This document shows positions 30,742 to 41,549 of a DNA stretch of 64,000 nucleotides, in pieces. The notes under the pieces are model-generated. The model made no database searches and was not told where the DNA came from. It saw nothing but the letters and a program-made list of their open reading frames with translations. The stretch comes from Areca catechu (taxonomy: Eukaryota > Streptophyta > Magnoliopsida > Arecales > Arecaceae): contig CM038047.1 in NCBI GenBank assembly GCA_021397845.1, positions 34,083,601-34,147,600 of the forward strand, read 5' to 3'. How positions within the stretch are numbered: the stretch's first letter is position 1; the number at the start of each line of letters is the position of its first letter. The translations under genes and the position numbers were made by a program.

Positions 30742-31470
30742 CTTCTCCATGGAATCTCCTTGATGGACGACGGCCTTGGTCAGCTACTTTTTGCGGCCAA
30801 AAATATAGCCAAAAAGATCCAGGAGTCAGAGGCGGCCCGAGCGACAGCGGAGGCATCTTTGAAGGTCATGGAGGAGAGGCTATTGGCTAGTCAGACCAAA
30901 TCCGAGTCATCGAAGGAGGAGTCAAGGGACCTACAGAATTAGCTAGCCGACCGGGAGGCTAGGCTGAAGAAGAAGAAGGTAAAGGTCAGCTCTCTCATTC
31001 GTCGACTGAAAGAGGAGGAAGAGCGATTTGCCGAAGCCGAGAGGAGAGCCCAAGCCGATCAGGCGGCAGCAACAAGGTGGGCAAGTCAGCTGAGGGAAGC
31101 TAAGGAGCTGGCGACGGAGCGGGTTCGTGACACCGTAGTAGAATATAAGGCTTCCACGGACTTCACTGAAGAAGTGGAAAAAGCAACATCGGAGTTCTAT
31201 TTGGAAGGCTACGATGACTGCTTAAAGAAGGTAGCTGGACTGTTCCAGGACTTGACCTGTCTGGCACCCAACTGAGTCGATCGGTCGAGGGAGAGGAGCA
31301 CCCAACTGATGGTGGGGCCGAACCCCAAGCTGAAGTCGGCGCATAAGAGGTTGGAGCTGATGCCCAAGTTGAGGCTGATGTAGGGACGGCGGACATCCTA
31401 GTGGGAGCTTCAGCTGTGTCAGGCGGCTTCGAAGCCGAAGTCGAAGTTGTACCTTCGGTGGGTCAGACCT
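30742..31470 (+). pseudogene. Antisense gene of element B, exon 3 (coiled coil and C-terminal module)
   Basis: After the acceptor ctcttgcttgcag the exon codes LLHGISLMDDGLGQLLFAAK and a long coiled coil (QESEAARATAEASLKVMEER, VSSLIRRLKEEEERFAEAER), broken by one TAG at 30940. The C-terminal module is YKASTDFTEEVEKATSEFYL, EGYDDCLKKVAGLFQDL, then a one-base deletion near 31250 shifts the LSGTQL residues. An acidic tail follows. The match to exon 3 of elements A and C is clear in both order and spacing. Confidence 0.7.
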
Positions 31471-31589
31471 AGATTGTTAGTAAAGGTCTGACCTTCTTTT
31501 TTATAAAGAACTTTTATAATACAACATAACTTTTTGTCATATCTCTTATGTATGTGTTTTTGTGTATACAAGGTCGGTCGTATTAACCG

Positions 31590-31940
31590 AAGCTCTTTCT
31601 TTTCAAAATATTTCTAAGTGTTGACGGTCAGCTTGATAAGACCATAAGCTCTTCAAAGTAGCTGCTGGACAGTAGCTCAGTCCGAACCTAGACACTTAGA
31701 AAAATTTCTAGGTATTGGTCCGTCAGCTTGTCCAAACTCGAGACCTGTGGAATAGCTGATGGATAGTAGCTCAATCCGAACCTAGACATTTAAAAGTTTT
31801 TCTAAGTATTGGTCTGTCGGCTCGTCCGAACTCGAAACCTCTGGAATAGCTGCTGGACAATAGCTCAGTCTGAACCTGGACACTTAGAAGTTTTTCTAGG
31901 TGTTGGTCCATCGGTTCATCCGAGCTCAAGGCCAGATCTC
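31590..31940 (-). repeat. Tandem repeats in element B 3' region, about 110 bp unit, 3 copies
   Basis: The unit carries tttctaggtattggtccgtc, agcttgtcc, gaaactcgagacct, ggaatagctgctggacagta and gctcagtccgaacctagaca. Copies start near 31605, 31710 and 31800 with a partial fourth. 31471-31589 is AT-rich and holds nothing recognisable. Confidence 0.8.
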
Positions 31941-31987
31941 TATGTGGATCGTTTTGAAGCTGTTGTTAACCGAAGTCATGTTTTTAG

Positions 31988-32555
31988 ATGCGGGCTGCCC
32001 TAGAGCCTTTGCCAACCGGGGTCGGACTTTCGGAGGTGGGTTGCCCTAGAGCCTTTGCCGACCGGGATTGGACTTTCAGAGGTGGACTGCCTTAGAGCCT
32101 TTGTCGACCGGGGTCAGACTTTCGGAGGTAGGCTATCCTAAAGCCTTTGTCGACCGAGGTCGGACTTTCGGAGGTGGGCTGCCCTAAAGCCTTTGCCGAT
32201 CGGGGTTAGACTTTTAGAGGTGGGTTGCCCTAGAGCCTTTGCCGACCAGGGTCGGACTTTCGGAGGTGGGCTGCCCTAGAGCCTTTACTGACCGGGGTCG
32301 GACTTTCAGAAGTGGGCTGCCCTAGAGCCTTTGCCGATCGGGGTCGGACTTTCGGAGGTGGGCTACCCTAGAGTCTTTACCGACCGGGGTCAAACTTTCG
32401 GTGGTGGGCTGCCCTAGAGCCTTTGCCGACCGGGATCGGACTTTTGGAAGTGGGTTGCCGTGGAGCCTTTACCGACCAGGGTCGGACTTTCGGAAGTGGG
32501 TTGCCCTGGAGCCTTTACCGACCAGGGTCGGACTTTCGGAAGTGGACTGCCCTAG
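31988..32555 (-). repeat. 46-bp tandem repeat array in element B 3' region, about 12 copies
   Basis: The unit reads tgggctgccctagagccttt, gccgaccggggtcggacttt, cggagg (46 bp). About twelve copies run head to tail, most differing by one to four bases. Each unit contains the self-complementary-looking gaccggggtc. The array lies between the end of integrase and the antisense gene, the usual place for tandem repeats in Tat elements. Confidence 0.9.
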
Positions 32556-32762
32556 AAGAAGTTGTCACTTTTATTGATAATACTTGTGAAGGTTGTCTAC
32601 ATTCCATGGACGCGCCACTTGCCATCTATCCAAATATTCGAGTCGGTAAGTTTCGGCTCGAATTACTTCAACGACTCGATAAGGGCTTTCCCAATTAGGG
32701 GAGAGTTTATCTTGCTCAGTCGGTCTTGATATTTCTGTCCTTCACAAAACCAAATCTCCGAC

Positions 32763-33835
32763 CTAGAAAGTTCGAGCTTTGACTCGAGAGTTGTAATATC
32801 TGGCCATCTTCTGACAATATGTCGCCATCTTCAAACATGCCTGGAGCCTGGTTTCTTTAAGTAGATCTAGGTCAGCCCTTCTTTGCTCCGAGTTGATCGG
32901 TTCGGCGTAGTGATCAATCTGCAGGGATTGTAAGGACACTTCCACAGGGATGACTGCTTCACTTCCGTAGGTCAAGTTGAATGGAGTCTTCCTGGTAGAC
33001 ATTCATGCAGTTGTCTGATAGATCCAGAGCACCGAGTAAAGTCCTTCTGCCCAAAGTCCTTTGGCATTATTCAATCGGGTCTTCAGTCCATGTAGGATTG
33101 TCCTATTAGTGATTTCGGCTTCTCCGTTAGACTGAGGATGGCCTACCGAAGTAAGCCAATGGGAAATGTGATATTGCTAGCAGAAGTTCCGAAACTTAGG
33201 GTTGTCAAACTGCCTTCCGTTGGCAGTGATGATCGTCTGTGGAATGCCGAATTGGAAGATGATACAGTTCCGGACAAAGTGCTCTACCTTGGCCTCTGTT
33301 ATTTGTACCAGTGGTTCAGCCTCCACCCATTTAGTGAAGTAATCAATGGCCACAAGGAGGAATTTCCATTGGCCGAATGCTGGGGGGAATGGTCCCAAGA
33401 TGTCCATCCCCCATTGTGGGAACGACCAAGGTGCAGTGAGTGGAACCAGCTGACTAGCAGGCCTACTTTGGATGTTGGAGTACCTTTGGCATGTGTTGCA
33501 CTTTCTGACAAGTCCGACACGTCCTTCTGAATTATAGGCCAATGATATCCCTGTCGGATAATCTTATAAGCAAGGGATCTTCCTCCCAGGTGGTCACCGT
33601 AGATGCCTTCATATACTTCTCTAAGTGCATAGTCTGCGTCAGTCGGCCCCAAGCACTTCAGTAAGGGTTGTGAGAATGACTGCTTGTAGAGAGTCCTGTC
33701 GAGGATGACATACTTCGAAGTCGTCCAGCGTACATGCTTGGCATCAGTCGGATTTTCCAACAAGGTCCCTTTAACAAGGAAGACAAGAATTGGGTCCATC
33801 CAAGAGGCTTCTTGTTCAACTTGGTGGACTTCCAT
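32763..33835 (-). pseudogene. Tat element B integrase
   Basis: The zinc-binding end (CNTCQRYSNIQSRP) and core (WGMDILGPFPPAFGQWKFLL, VAIDYFTKWVEAEPLVQITE, TANGRQFDNPKF) are readable in 33542-33177. Upstream parts overlap in another frame (33835-33299), and the C-terminal part lies at 33002-32763 (FNLTYGSEAVIPVEVSLQSL, MARYYNSRVK). Integrase joins cDNA ends to host DNA. Frame changes between the pieces, and a stop in the C-terminus at 32763, inactivate it. The glutamine that is a stop codon in elements A and C is intact here (GRQFDN). Confidence 0.85.
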
Positions 33836-34390
33836 CGCTCTTCAGCAATGCTTGGGCGTTGCAGATACTCCACAAAGGTTCGATCGGAGGTGTTGGTGAC
33901 AGCCGTAGCCAACGTGACAAAGCATCCGCCCGGGAGTTCTGCAGTCGAGGTATATAGAAAATTTCAAAGAATTTGAGTCGAGATACAAAGTTTTGTACCT
34001 TGCTTAAGTACTTGGCCAGGGTCAGATCTCTCGCCTCAAATTCGTCCTTCATCGATTAACCACCAGTTGAGAGTCGGAGAAGGCCCTAATTCAGCCGATG
34101 CCCAACTCATTAGCTATTCTTAGTCCTGCAAGGAGGGCTTCATACTCCGCTTGGTTGTTTGATAATTGAAATGCAAAGTGCAAAGCATACTCCAGGCTTT
34201 GCCCATCGAGGTCAGCTAGGATCAGGCCTGCCCCATAGCCTGCAAGGTTGGACGCTCCGTCCACATGAAGGGTCCAAGCAGGCTCCACTTCTTCGATGGT
34301 TTCAGCTTCAGGTGTGCCGGCTGCCTGTGGGGATGCCTCCCATCTCCAGGTACATTCTGCAATGAAGTCAGCAATTACCTGGGCTTTCAT
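33816..34390 (-). pseudogene. Tat element B second (archaeal-type) RNase H
   Basis: 34390-34091 starts MKAQVIADFIAECTW and contains WTLHVDGASNLAGYGAGLIL and SNNQAEYEALLAGLRIANEL, the RNase H fold that Tat elements carry in addition to the usual one. The catalytic D of VDGAS and the E of AEYEA are present. A frame break separates the C-terminal part (34052-33816: LSKVQNFVSRLKFFEIFYIP, NSRADALSRW). The enzyme would remove RNA from RNA/DNA hybrids. Confidence 0.85.
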
Positions 34391-34450
34391 GGCCGACCGG
34401 GGTTAGAAAGAGATGTCGAATTTGCCAAGCTTGATGGCCCACTTGGCGAG

Positions 34451-35476
34451 CTAACCGAACGTGTCCGGACTTTTGAGGATCGCCTTGAGAAGCTGGTCGG
34501 ACAGGACGACGATAGGATGTGCTTGGAAGTAAGGTCGGAGCCGCTTGGCTGCTATGACCAATGAATAGACAAGCTTCTGCATTTTAGGATCCCTTGTTTC
34601 GGTGTCATGGAGGACTTTACTGATGTAATAGACAGGTTTCTGCCGACTATCTTCTCCCACTCGCACGAGGATGGAGCTGACCGCCTCATCCGATGCCGAT
34701 AGGTACAGGTATAACGCCTCTCCCTCCGCCGGCTTGGCCAACAACGAAGGGTTCTTCAGGTAATTCTTCAAAGCTTCAAAAGCCAACCGACACTCGTCGG
34801 TCCAGTGGAAGCGGTCCGACCAGTGCAAGGTCTTGAAAAATGGTAGGGACTTCTCAGCCGACCGGGAGATGAAACGATTGAGAGAAGCTATACGGCCTGT
34901 AAGCTCTTGCACTTGTTTCTTATTGGTCGGATGTTCCATGTCAATAATGGCTTTGATCTTGTCAAGGTTGACTTCAATTCCTCTTTGTGTGACCAGGAAA
35001 ACAAGGAACTTCCCGGAAGTCACCCCAAATATGCACTTGGTAGGATTCAGCTTCATCCGATGGCATCTCAATGCATCAAAGGACTCATGCAAGTCTTTTA
35101 TGTAGTCGGCCTTGTGGAGGCTCTTGACTATCATATCATCAACATACGCCTTCATGTTTTTTCCAAGCTGTCCTTCTAAGACCCTGTTGATTAGCCTTTG
35201 GAAAGTGGCACCGGCATTCTTCAAGCCGAAGGGCATCATCTTGTAGCAGTACAGCCCCTTGTCCATGACGAAGGTCATCTTTTCCTCATCTTCCGGATGC
35301 ATCCTGATCTGGTTATAGCCGGAGAAGGCATCCATAAAGCTCAGAAGCTGATGGCCGGCCGTGGCATCCACCAGTTGGTCAATCTTTAGCAGAGGGAAGC
35401 TGTCCTTCGAGCAAGCCTTGTTGAGGTCAGTATAGTCCACACATATTCTCCACTTCCCGTTAGCCTTCTTTACCAT
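34451..35476 (-). pseudogene. Tat element B reverse transcriptase and first RNase H
   Basis: The 341-codon open frame runs from VKKANGKWRICVDYTDLNKA through QLLSFMDAFSGYNQIRMHPE, LYCYKMMPFGLKNAGATFQR and the catalytic YVDDMIVKS. The thumb and connection follow (PTNKKQVQELTGRIASLNRF) and then RNase H (LYLYLSASDEAVSSILVRVG, PVYYISKVLHDTE). The fingers and palm are complete, so this domain alone could still be open for translation. A few substitutions look unusual (ACSKDSF for ACPKDSF). A stop at 34451 ends it before the second RNase H. Confidence 0.9.
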
Positions 35477-36380
35477 GATAACATTTGCTAGCCAGTCAGG
35501 ATAATGGGCCCCTCTGATGAAGCCCGCATCAGAGAGCTTCTTGATCTCCTCCTCAATATCCCTTTGTCTTTCGGGAGCAAAGCTCCTCTTCTTTTACCGG
35601 ACGAGTCTGTAAGTCGAATCCACCTTAAGCTAGTGCGTGATGACCTCCGATGAAATGCCTGGCATGTCCGACACTGACCAAGCAAAGACATCAGCATTAC
35701 TTCTTAGGAAGTCAATCATCTCCAACTTGACCTCCTCACTGAGAGTGCTTCCAATTTGGAGAACCCTAGTAGGGTCGTCCTCCCTAAGGGAAACAAACAC
35801 TATCTTCTCGATAGGTTGTCCATGGCCATCGGCTTCGACTCTGGGGTCAAGTTGTTTAATAGTGGAATATCCTTTCGATTGCTTGTCATGGATAGTCAAG
35901 CATCGTCTAGCCATCCTTCGGTCTCCCCTCATTACTCTGACTCCATTACGAGTTGGAAACTTTGCCAGCAAATGGTAGGTAGAAATGATGGTGCGAAACT
36001 TGTTGAGGGACAGTTGACCTAGGATGGCATTATAAGCCAAGGTCGTACGTATGACCACAAAGTTGATGGGGAGTCTTCTAGTAAGGCTCCGTCCAGATGG
36101 TCACGGACATAGTTATTTCTCCTTCAACTCCAATAGAGTTTTCCCCAAAGCCTATCAGCGACATGGGGGATTCTTGCAGCCTTGATCTGGACAGGTTCAT
36201 TCTGACAAAGGCATCATACAACAAGACTTCCATACAACTTCCATTATCAATAAGGATTCGCTTTACATCATAATTGGCAATCACTGCCGACACAACTATA
36301 GGGTCATCCTCAGAAAGATGGGGTTCCAAGAGGTTTTCGTCGAAAAAACTGATTACATTGGAACCCCTAGACCTCTTCAT
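35477..36380 (-). pseudogene. Tat element B protease and linker
   Basis: 36380-36078 covers the protease start (DDPIVVSAVIANYDVKRILI, active site IDNGSC, MEVLLYDAFVRMNL), with D kept but the usual GSS changed to GSC. 36058-35630 continues (TTLAYNAILGQLSLNKFRTI) into the linker before reverse transcriptase (DPRVEADGHGQ, ADVFAWSVSDMPGISSEVIT). Stops separate the pieces. The 35477-35630 stretch holds the KRSFAPER-like join with frame errors. Confidence 0.8.
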
Positions 36381-36499
36381 AATGTCCTGGTCTTCATCAG
36401 GTCTCTAGTCGGACCGGCAGTGTAGCATGCCAACATTCCGTTCGATCAAACACTGATTAGGGAGCTCTACCTCCTCTGGGGGGTCTCTGGCAGTTGAGT

Positions 36500-37924
36500 C
36501 TTCGGCCCGATCCCTGCGGGGTCAGACGTATTTGTGCAAGTACCCCCTTCTGATGAGGTCTTCAATGACATCCTTCAGCTGGATGCACTCTTCAATGTTG
36601 TTTCCATAGTCTCGATGGAACCGGTAGTACTTGTCTATATTTCTGGATACAGAGGGGCCCCTCATCGGTCAAGGCCTTTGCAAGAAAGTCTTGTTCTCAA
36701 TTTCTAAGAGGATCTTCTTCCTTGGAAGGGAGAGGGGCGCATAAGTTTCGAACCTCCTGGGGAAGTCCTTCGAATTTGGGCTGCGGCGTTCGGCTGAGCG
36801 GTTGCCATCGTTGGAAGGCCAGACTTCAGGAGCCTTGTCACTCCGCTTCTTGGGGGCCGACCTCCCTTCAGCCTGGCACCGGCTCACCGCCTGCTCTTCT
36901 GCCAGGGCATACTTTTGCGCCCTGGCCAGCAACTCGAAGTAGCTTGTTGAAAATTTCTTGTCCGGGGAGAAAGTGAGCCTGGAAGAGCGCAGCCCTCTTT
37001 TAGAGGCCGACATAGCTACGCCTTCATTCAGATCCGGGATCTTCATGACCACTGAGTTGAAACATGTCATGTAATCCTGGAGGGTCTCTCCCTCCTTTTG
37101 CAGCACGAGGAAGAGGCAGTTGGTGTTCCACGGGGTCCGACTGCAGGTCCTGAAATGGGAGAGAAAAAGGTTTTCAAGTTGAGGGAAGGAGTGGATTGTA
37201 CCTGGTCAGATGGCTGAGAACCACATCCGAGCGACCTTCTTCAGGTTTGCAGGGAAGGCAATACAATGGAAGGCATCGGAGGTGCCCTGCACCATCATAT
37301 GTGCCTTGTAGGTGCCCAAATGGTCCAGCGGGTTGGTAGTGGCATCGTAGGGGTCCACCTGTGGAATCTTAAAGTGACGGGGGATCGACTCCCCCATGAT
37401 CTCAGCAAAAAAAGGTGGGTGGAAGTCATACTCCTGCCCCCCTTCGGCTTTTTGCTGATCATCAAGCTCAGCAATGCGCTCCTCCATGCACAAAATATTG
37501 CTGGTGTAGTCTCTCGGGCTTCAACAGGATGCCGAGCGCCATCAGGGACGGAGTCAACAAAAGAAGGTGAGGCGGATCTCGCCCTCTTCCCATCAGCACC
37601 AGCTCCCAAATACCTTTGGGGCTCCGGAACAATGTGGGAAAGAGGCTGAGGGACTTATTGCCATCGGCTTCCCTCAGCGATTGGTTGGTAGTTGGTGCAA
37701 AATGCAGCAAGCGGCTACTGCCGATTGTTGGCCGCCTCCTGGAGATGCTGAACTACAGTGGTAAGTGTATCGATGTAATTCAGGAGCGTTTGGAACTGTT
37801 GCAGTCCCAGAGTAACAGTGGGCTCGACGGTGGCGGCGGCGTCATTCTCCCTGGGAGGTCCTTCGGACCTGGACAGGGAGTGACCTCTTCTAGCGGAGGT
37901 GTTCTGGGCTCTTCCCTTCACCAT
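36500..37924 (-). pseudogene. Tat element B gag
   Basis: The likely start at 37924 (MVKGRAQNTSARRGHSLSRS) is followed by a helical N-terminus (LGLQQFQTLLNYIDTLTTVV) that stops at 37715. The Gag core is 37493-37206 (IPRHFKIPQVDPYDATTNPL, DHLGTYKAHMMVQGTSDAFH) and 37106-36669 (LQDYMTCFNSVVMKIPDLNE, YFELLARAQKYALAEEQAVS). A degenerate knuckle near 36635-36585 reads KYYRFHRDYGNNIEEC, with the first cysteine replaced by tyrosine. Several stops and frame shifts separate these parts. Confidence 0.85.
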
Positions 37925-37992
37925 TATCGGACTTAGTAAGTAGATTCCTCCTTTTAGAGAAGGGAACATATTCCCTTCCTCTAGCACCAATC

Positions 37993-38674
37993 TGTTGCGG
38001 CGACTTCTCCCGGACCGGGCTCGGTCGGCTGTGCTGGAGCGCTCCTCTCCCGATACCTGTAACAAAGTCCCCAAGGGTCGATGGCATTCCGGCGGGGGAC
38101 ACTCTGATGCTTAAGTTAGCGGAAGCTTAAGAGCAAAAGAATGGAGGAATTGAATGGAAAAAACGTGTGGAAAGGGAAGAGAGTACTTAGCCCAAAACGA
38201 GATCCCCCATTTACCTTATATAGGTGTGGAATACTACCAAATTCTATTAGAGATGGGTTGAGAATGTTCAATTTGCCCCTAGGAGAATCAGGATAGTGGC
38301 CAGGTGGCACCAGGACATGCCTAAGTCGTGATATCCGTTGTAACAGAATTCTGGTACCGGCTGGAAGGGACTTCTGGAGCCTTTGGTTATTTATGGAGTG
38401 AGAGTGAGTCGGTCGGACTTCGACGAGAGAGAGTCGGTCGGACCCAACAGAAGTGGGTCGGTCGGTCGTCCGAGGGAGAACGTCCTTCAGACCTTCAGGA
38501 GCAAACCGGTCGGACCTCGATGAAAGTGGGTCGTTCGTATCTCTACTTCAATGGATCGGCCGGTCGGACTTCTGGTGGAGTGGGTCAGCCAGACCTCAGC
38601 AGGAGTGGGTCAGCCGATCGACCGGAAGGCCGCTAGCTTCGGTTTAGTTCAGGGAAAGCCGGTTGAGTACAATA
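37993..38674 (-). repeat. 5' LTR of Tat element B
   Basis: 682 bp. In the element's direction the internal sequence right after this LTR reads GATTGGTGCTAGAGG, the expected position of the primer binding site (the tRNA was not identified). The LTR shares the gtcggtcgg-rich repeat zone (38405-38620) with the other copy. Confidence 0.9.
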
Positions 38675-38856
38675 ATATTCATGCTGGGCTACTGCTGTTA
38701 GTTTGGAAGATCAGGTATTTTTTACTTTCGCTATCCTCTATTTTTCTTGAATCTTGCAATCCTTCATTGCTCTTCTCTTTGATGTAGATTTTTCTATTGA
38801 TTTAATAAAAAACGGGTGGCTCTTCTAGCCTCCCTTCTAATCAAAAAAAAGAAAAT
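38675..38856 (+). pseudogene. LINE 3' end with poly-A tail, right half
   Basis: Directly after element B the sequence continues attcatgctgggctactgct, then ttttttcttgaatc-type T-rich sequence, aataaaaaacgggtggctct, tctagcctcccttc and a run of A at 38842-38849. The GGTGGCTC...CCTCCC plus poly-A ending is typical of plant LINE 3' ends. It joins in register with the sequence before 28019 when element B is removed. Confidence 0.5.
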
Positions 38857-39279
38857 GACAAAGCTACGATTAGCAGAGAATGGGACCTTGCAATTAGGAG
38901 TTGTTTGACCCCAGTTTGGGAGAGCTGCACGCATGCTGGTCAAACCGCGATGCAACTTGAGTTGTAGGCCCTCCACCTGCAAGGGATTCAAACCTTCTAT
39001 TTGGTTGGTGCTGCGTGTGGGGTTGAGGGTAGAGTGAAGGAAGGAGGGTCAAGGCAAGAGAGTGGCAACAACAATGAGAAGGAGGGCGGCTAATGCTAGA
39101 GGTGAGGGAGAACGGGTTAGTGATGATGCAAGAAGCGACATGGGGTGGCAGCAATTGCCAGAGGGGGTCCAAGGGGCGTGGCCAAATTTAGAATTATGGA
39201 TCTCCACAGCTACATTGCTCTTCCCCATGAAGGAGTCAAACCAAGGGACAATAACAGCAACCTCCTTATTGTCCTTGAG
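38857..39279. other. Host spacer, no gene recognised
   Basis: Short open frames occur on both strands (for example 39291-39049 minus), but none shows a known domain and they overlap in conflicting frames. The last eight bases (TCCTTGAG, 39272-39279) are the left target duplication of the MITE that follows. Confidence 0.5.
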
Positions 39280-39750
39280 TAAAGGTGGCAATTGGATCAG
39301 GTTAGGTATATATGGATCGGGTCATATACGGAAGTTTCAATCTAAACCCGATCTATTTATTAAATGGGTTATAATTTAAAACTTGAACTTGATCCATTTA
39401 ATAAATAGGTAACCTAACCCGACCCATTTAAATAATTTATTAAACCAGTAACATGCTAACCCGATCTATTTAACTCGTTTAATAATTGAATAACATGTTT
39501 ATCCGATCCAACCTATTTAATAAATAGATAACATGTTTATATAACCTGACTTGATCTTATCCATATATTAAATGGATTAAATATGTTAATCTGGTTAGGC
39601 CTAAAAAATCTAAACCCGACATGTTAGTTAAATGGGTTAAACGGATCTACCTGTTTACGATCTAAAGCCATTTATCCCATATCTAAATCTATTTATGGCG
39701 GGTCGAATGTGAGTTAGGTTGATGGGTTAGATCATAAATTGCCATCCCTA
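39280..39750. mobile_element. hAT-like MITE (471 bp)
   Basis: The ends are TAAAGGTGGCAATT on the left and AATTGCCATCCCTA on the right, an imperfect terminal inverted repeat. They are flanked by the 8-bp duplication TCCTTGAG (39272-39279) and TTCTTGAG (39751-39758), one mismatch. An 8-bp duplication and TAGGG-type ends fit hAT-derived elements. There is no coding capacity; the inside is rich in gggtcggatc and aacccgacccat motifs that are partly complementary to each other. Confidence 0.75.
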
Positions 39751-40292
39751 TTCTTGAGCTTCTTTTCTTCTCTACTATAGAGGGCAAATACAATGAACAT
39801 TAAACCGACCAAAACCAGATGTCTATATTGAACTAAATCAACATTAGATTTGACATAAGGATCAATTTAGTCCTTAAACTATCCTCGATGCTTGTCTCAA
39901 AGATTCGACATACTTCTTATGCTTTGCCTCAGCTTGAAGATCTTTTGAAACCCTAGCTTTTAACTCTTCTCTATCTTTCTCCCCCCCCCTTCTCCCTCTC
40001 CCATAACTTCAACAACTATCGGAACCCTTCAACCATGGTTCTCTCTCTTTCTCCCCTTCTCTCCCTCCTTGTTCCTCGCTGCTCTCACCGGCAATTGTTG
40101 ATTTCCCTCCGCTCTCTCTTTCTCTCTCTCCCTCCCTCTCCAATAGTCATCAATAGCCTTTGATCGCCCTTCTCCCTCCCCCCTTCCCTCTTTTTCCCCT
40201 TGTTCAGCATTTGTTGGATCAGTATGAAACAGAATTGTACTGTATCGAATCCATAGTACCAATTTATCAATCCATGTAAGAAGCTCTTTCTT

Positions 40293-40295
<3 letters not shown>
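39751..40295. other. Host spacer with C/T-rich tract
   Basis: Apart from a pyrimidine-rich zone (39970-40200: ctccctctcc, ctctctctttctctctctcc) there is nothing recognisable. Frames across this tract on the minus strand are low-complexity Arg/Glu strings and not genes. Confidence 0.5.

Positions 40296-40337
<42 letters not shown>
40296..40337. repeat. (AT)n microsatellite
   Basis: About 21 uninterrupted AT dinucleotides. Confidence 0.95.
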
Positions 40338-40342
<5 letters not shown>

Positions 40343-41155
40343 TTAACCCTCGAGTTGGAGTAACTCAACCTACAACTATTTTAGCCATGAATTAAGCCAC
40401 AAGCTAACGTGCAAATAGACTACGGCTCCACTCAGGTTTCCAAACGACGACGTTAGTTCCAATATTATGTTAATAACACAGTATTAATTGAATGAATTGA
40501 AGCTCCATGGAAAGACTATTTTTTTTTTTTAATAAAAAAAATAGAAAAGGGAGGAGTTAGATCCCGGACATGGCCACTTCCAGACGGTTCCCCAACTACA
40601 GCCAGAAAATGTTCGATACACGGCGCATATTAATTTTTCCATGGCCATTCCCCATCCGAAGATGAGTACGTCAACCTGACTATCACTGGTATCAGTCGAG
40701 TGAACGGAATTTATTATATATATCCCTAACTTTTTCACTATCACCCGCCAATAGAGACTACAGGGTTATTTTATTAAAAAAAAAATTTTTGATTTTATTT
40801 TTGGACTATTTTTTTATTTTATTTTATTTCCGGACTTTCTCGTCGAAATATGTCTTTTCTCATGACTAACTGCACAATTCACCGGTGGTGAAAGACTACT
40901 TTGAATTTTGCATATTTCAAAGTAAATCTCCAATGTTGATGGACGATGTTTGAGAGAGAGTTACCATTGGATGTGATATGATAAACAAATGAATGGAATA
41001 ATCATCTATATTATGTGTCATGTGCTCGGATGAATTTTCATGCATTTGTTATGAAATTGAATGTAAAATATGTGCTTTGAAATATGTATTTTGGTACATG
41101 CAAGTCGGTATTTTTGACTTTCTTGCTAACACTACTGTACATATTGATGTTGCCT
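40338..41155. other. Host spacer, nothing recognised
   Basis: AT-rich DNA without a gene, RNA or repeat signature that I can support. Confidence 0.5.
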
Positions 41156-41430
41156 AACGCCCTATCAGGACAACCTTAAAGCACCATGCTCAGATTAGTC
41201 TAGATTATTAAAAAAAATAATAATAAATAAATATGGTGCAATAAGTAGATTGCTTGCACTATAAATGCCAACACGTCATATGTTTACTGCTTAAGGGCTT
41301 TCTAGATGCCCTGTCAAGGCAACCTAAAAGCAATATGCTCAAATTAGTCTAGATTAAAAAAAAATTAGTGCAATAGGTAGATTGCTTGCACTATAAATGC
41401 CAACACGTCATATATTTAATGCTTACCAAG
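41156..41430. repeat. Direct duplication, two copies of about 125-145 bp
   Basis: Copy 1 (41156-41299) and copy 2 (41305-41430) share cgccctatcaggacaacc or tgccctgtcaaggcaacc, ctcaaattagtctagatta, gtgcaataggtagattgctt and gcactataaatgccaacacg. Copy 2 lacks a TAA-rich insertion of copy 1. The origin is unclear; no terminal repeats are seen. Confidence 0.8.
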
Positions 41431-41549
41431 GGTTATAAACTTTTTTGTTAAAACGGAATTCACAAGAATAACAAAAAGAAAAAAAAAAATTTCTTAAAAT
41501 CACAATTCCAATATGCAACTTTGTTATTATTACCCTATTTGATAAACAA

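Larger units (their letters stand above)
28019..38674 (-). mobile_element. Ty3/gypsy Tat-lineage element B, full length (10656 bp)
   Basis: Two LTRs (28019-28694, 676 bp; 37993-38674, 682 bp) share ends TGTTGCGGCGAC (left copy TCTTGCGG) and GTACAACA or GTACAATA. They are flanked by ACATT at 28014-28018 and ATATT at 38675-38679, a target duplication with one C-to-T change. Reading on the minus strand from the right: gag, zinc knuckle, protease, reverse transcriptase, two RNase H domains, integrase, two tandem arrays, then the antisense gene on the + strand and the purine tract. Sense coding regions carry several stops and frameshifts, but the reverse transcriptase frame is open for 341 codons. 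Confidence 0.93.

Noticed and set aside
38794..39291. Possible small host gene in overlapping minus frames
   Set aside because: No domain, conflicting frames, and partly overlapping a MITE boundary; nothing supports expression.
40029..40270. Arg/Glu/Lys-rich small proteins
   Set aside because: Low-complexity translation of a CT-rich tract.
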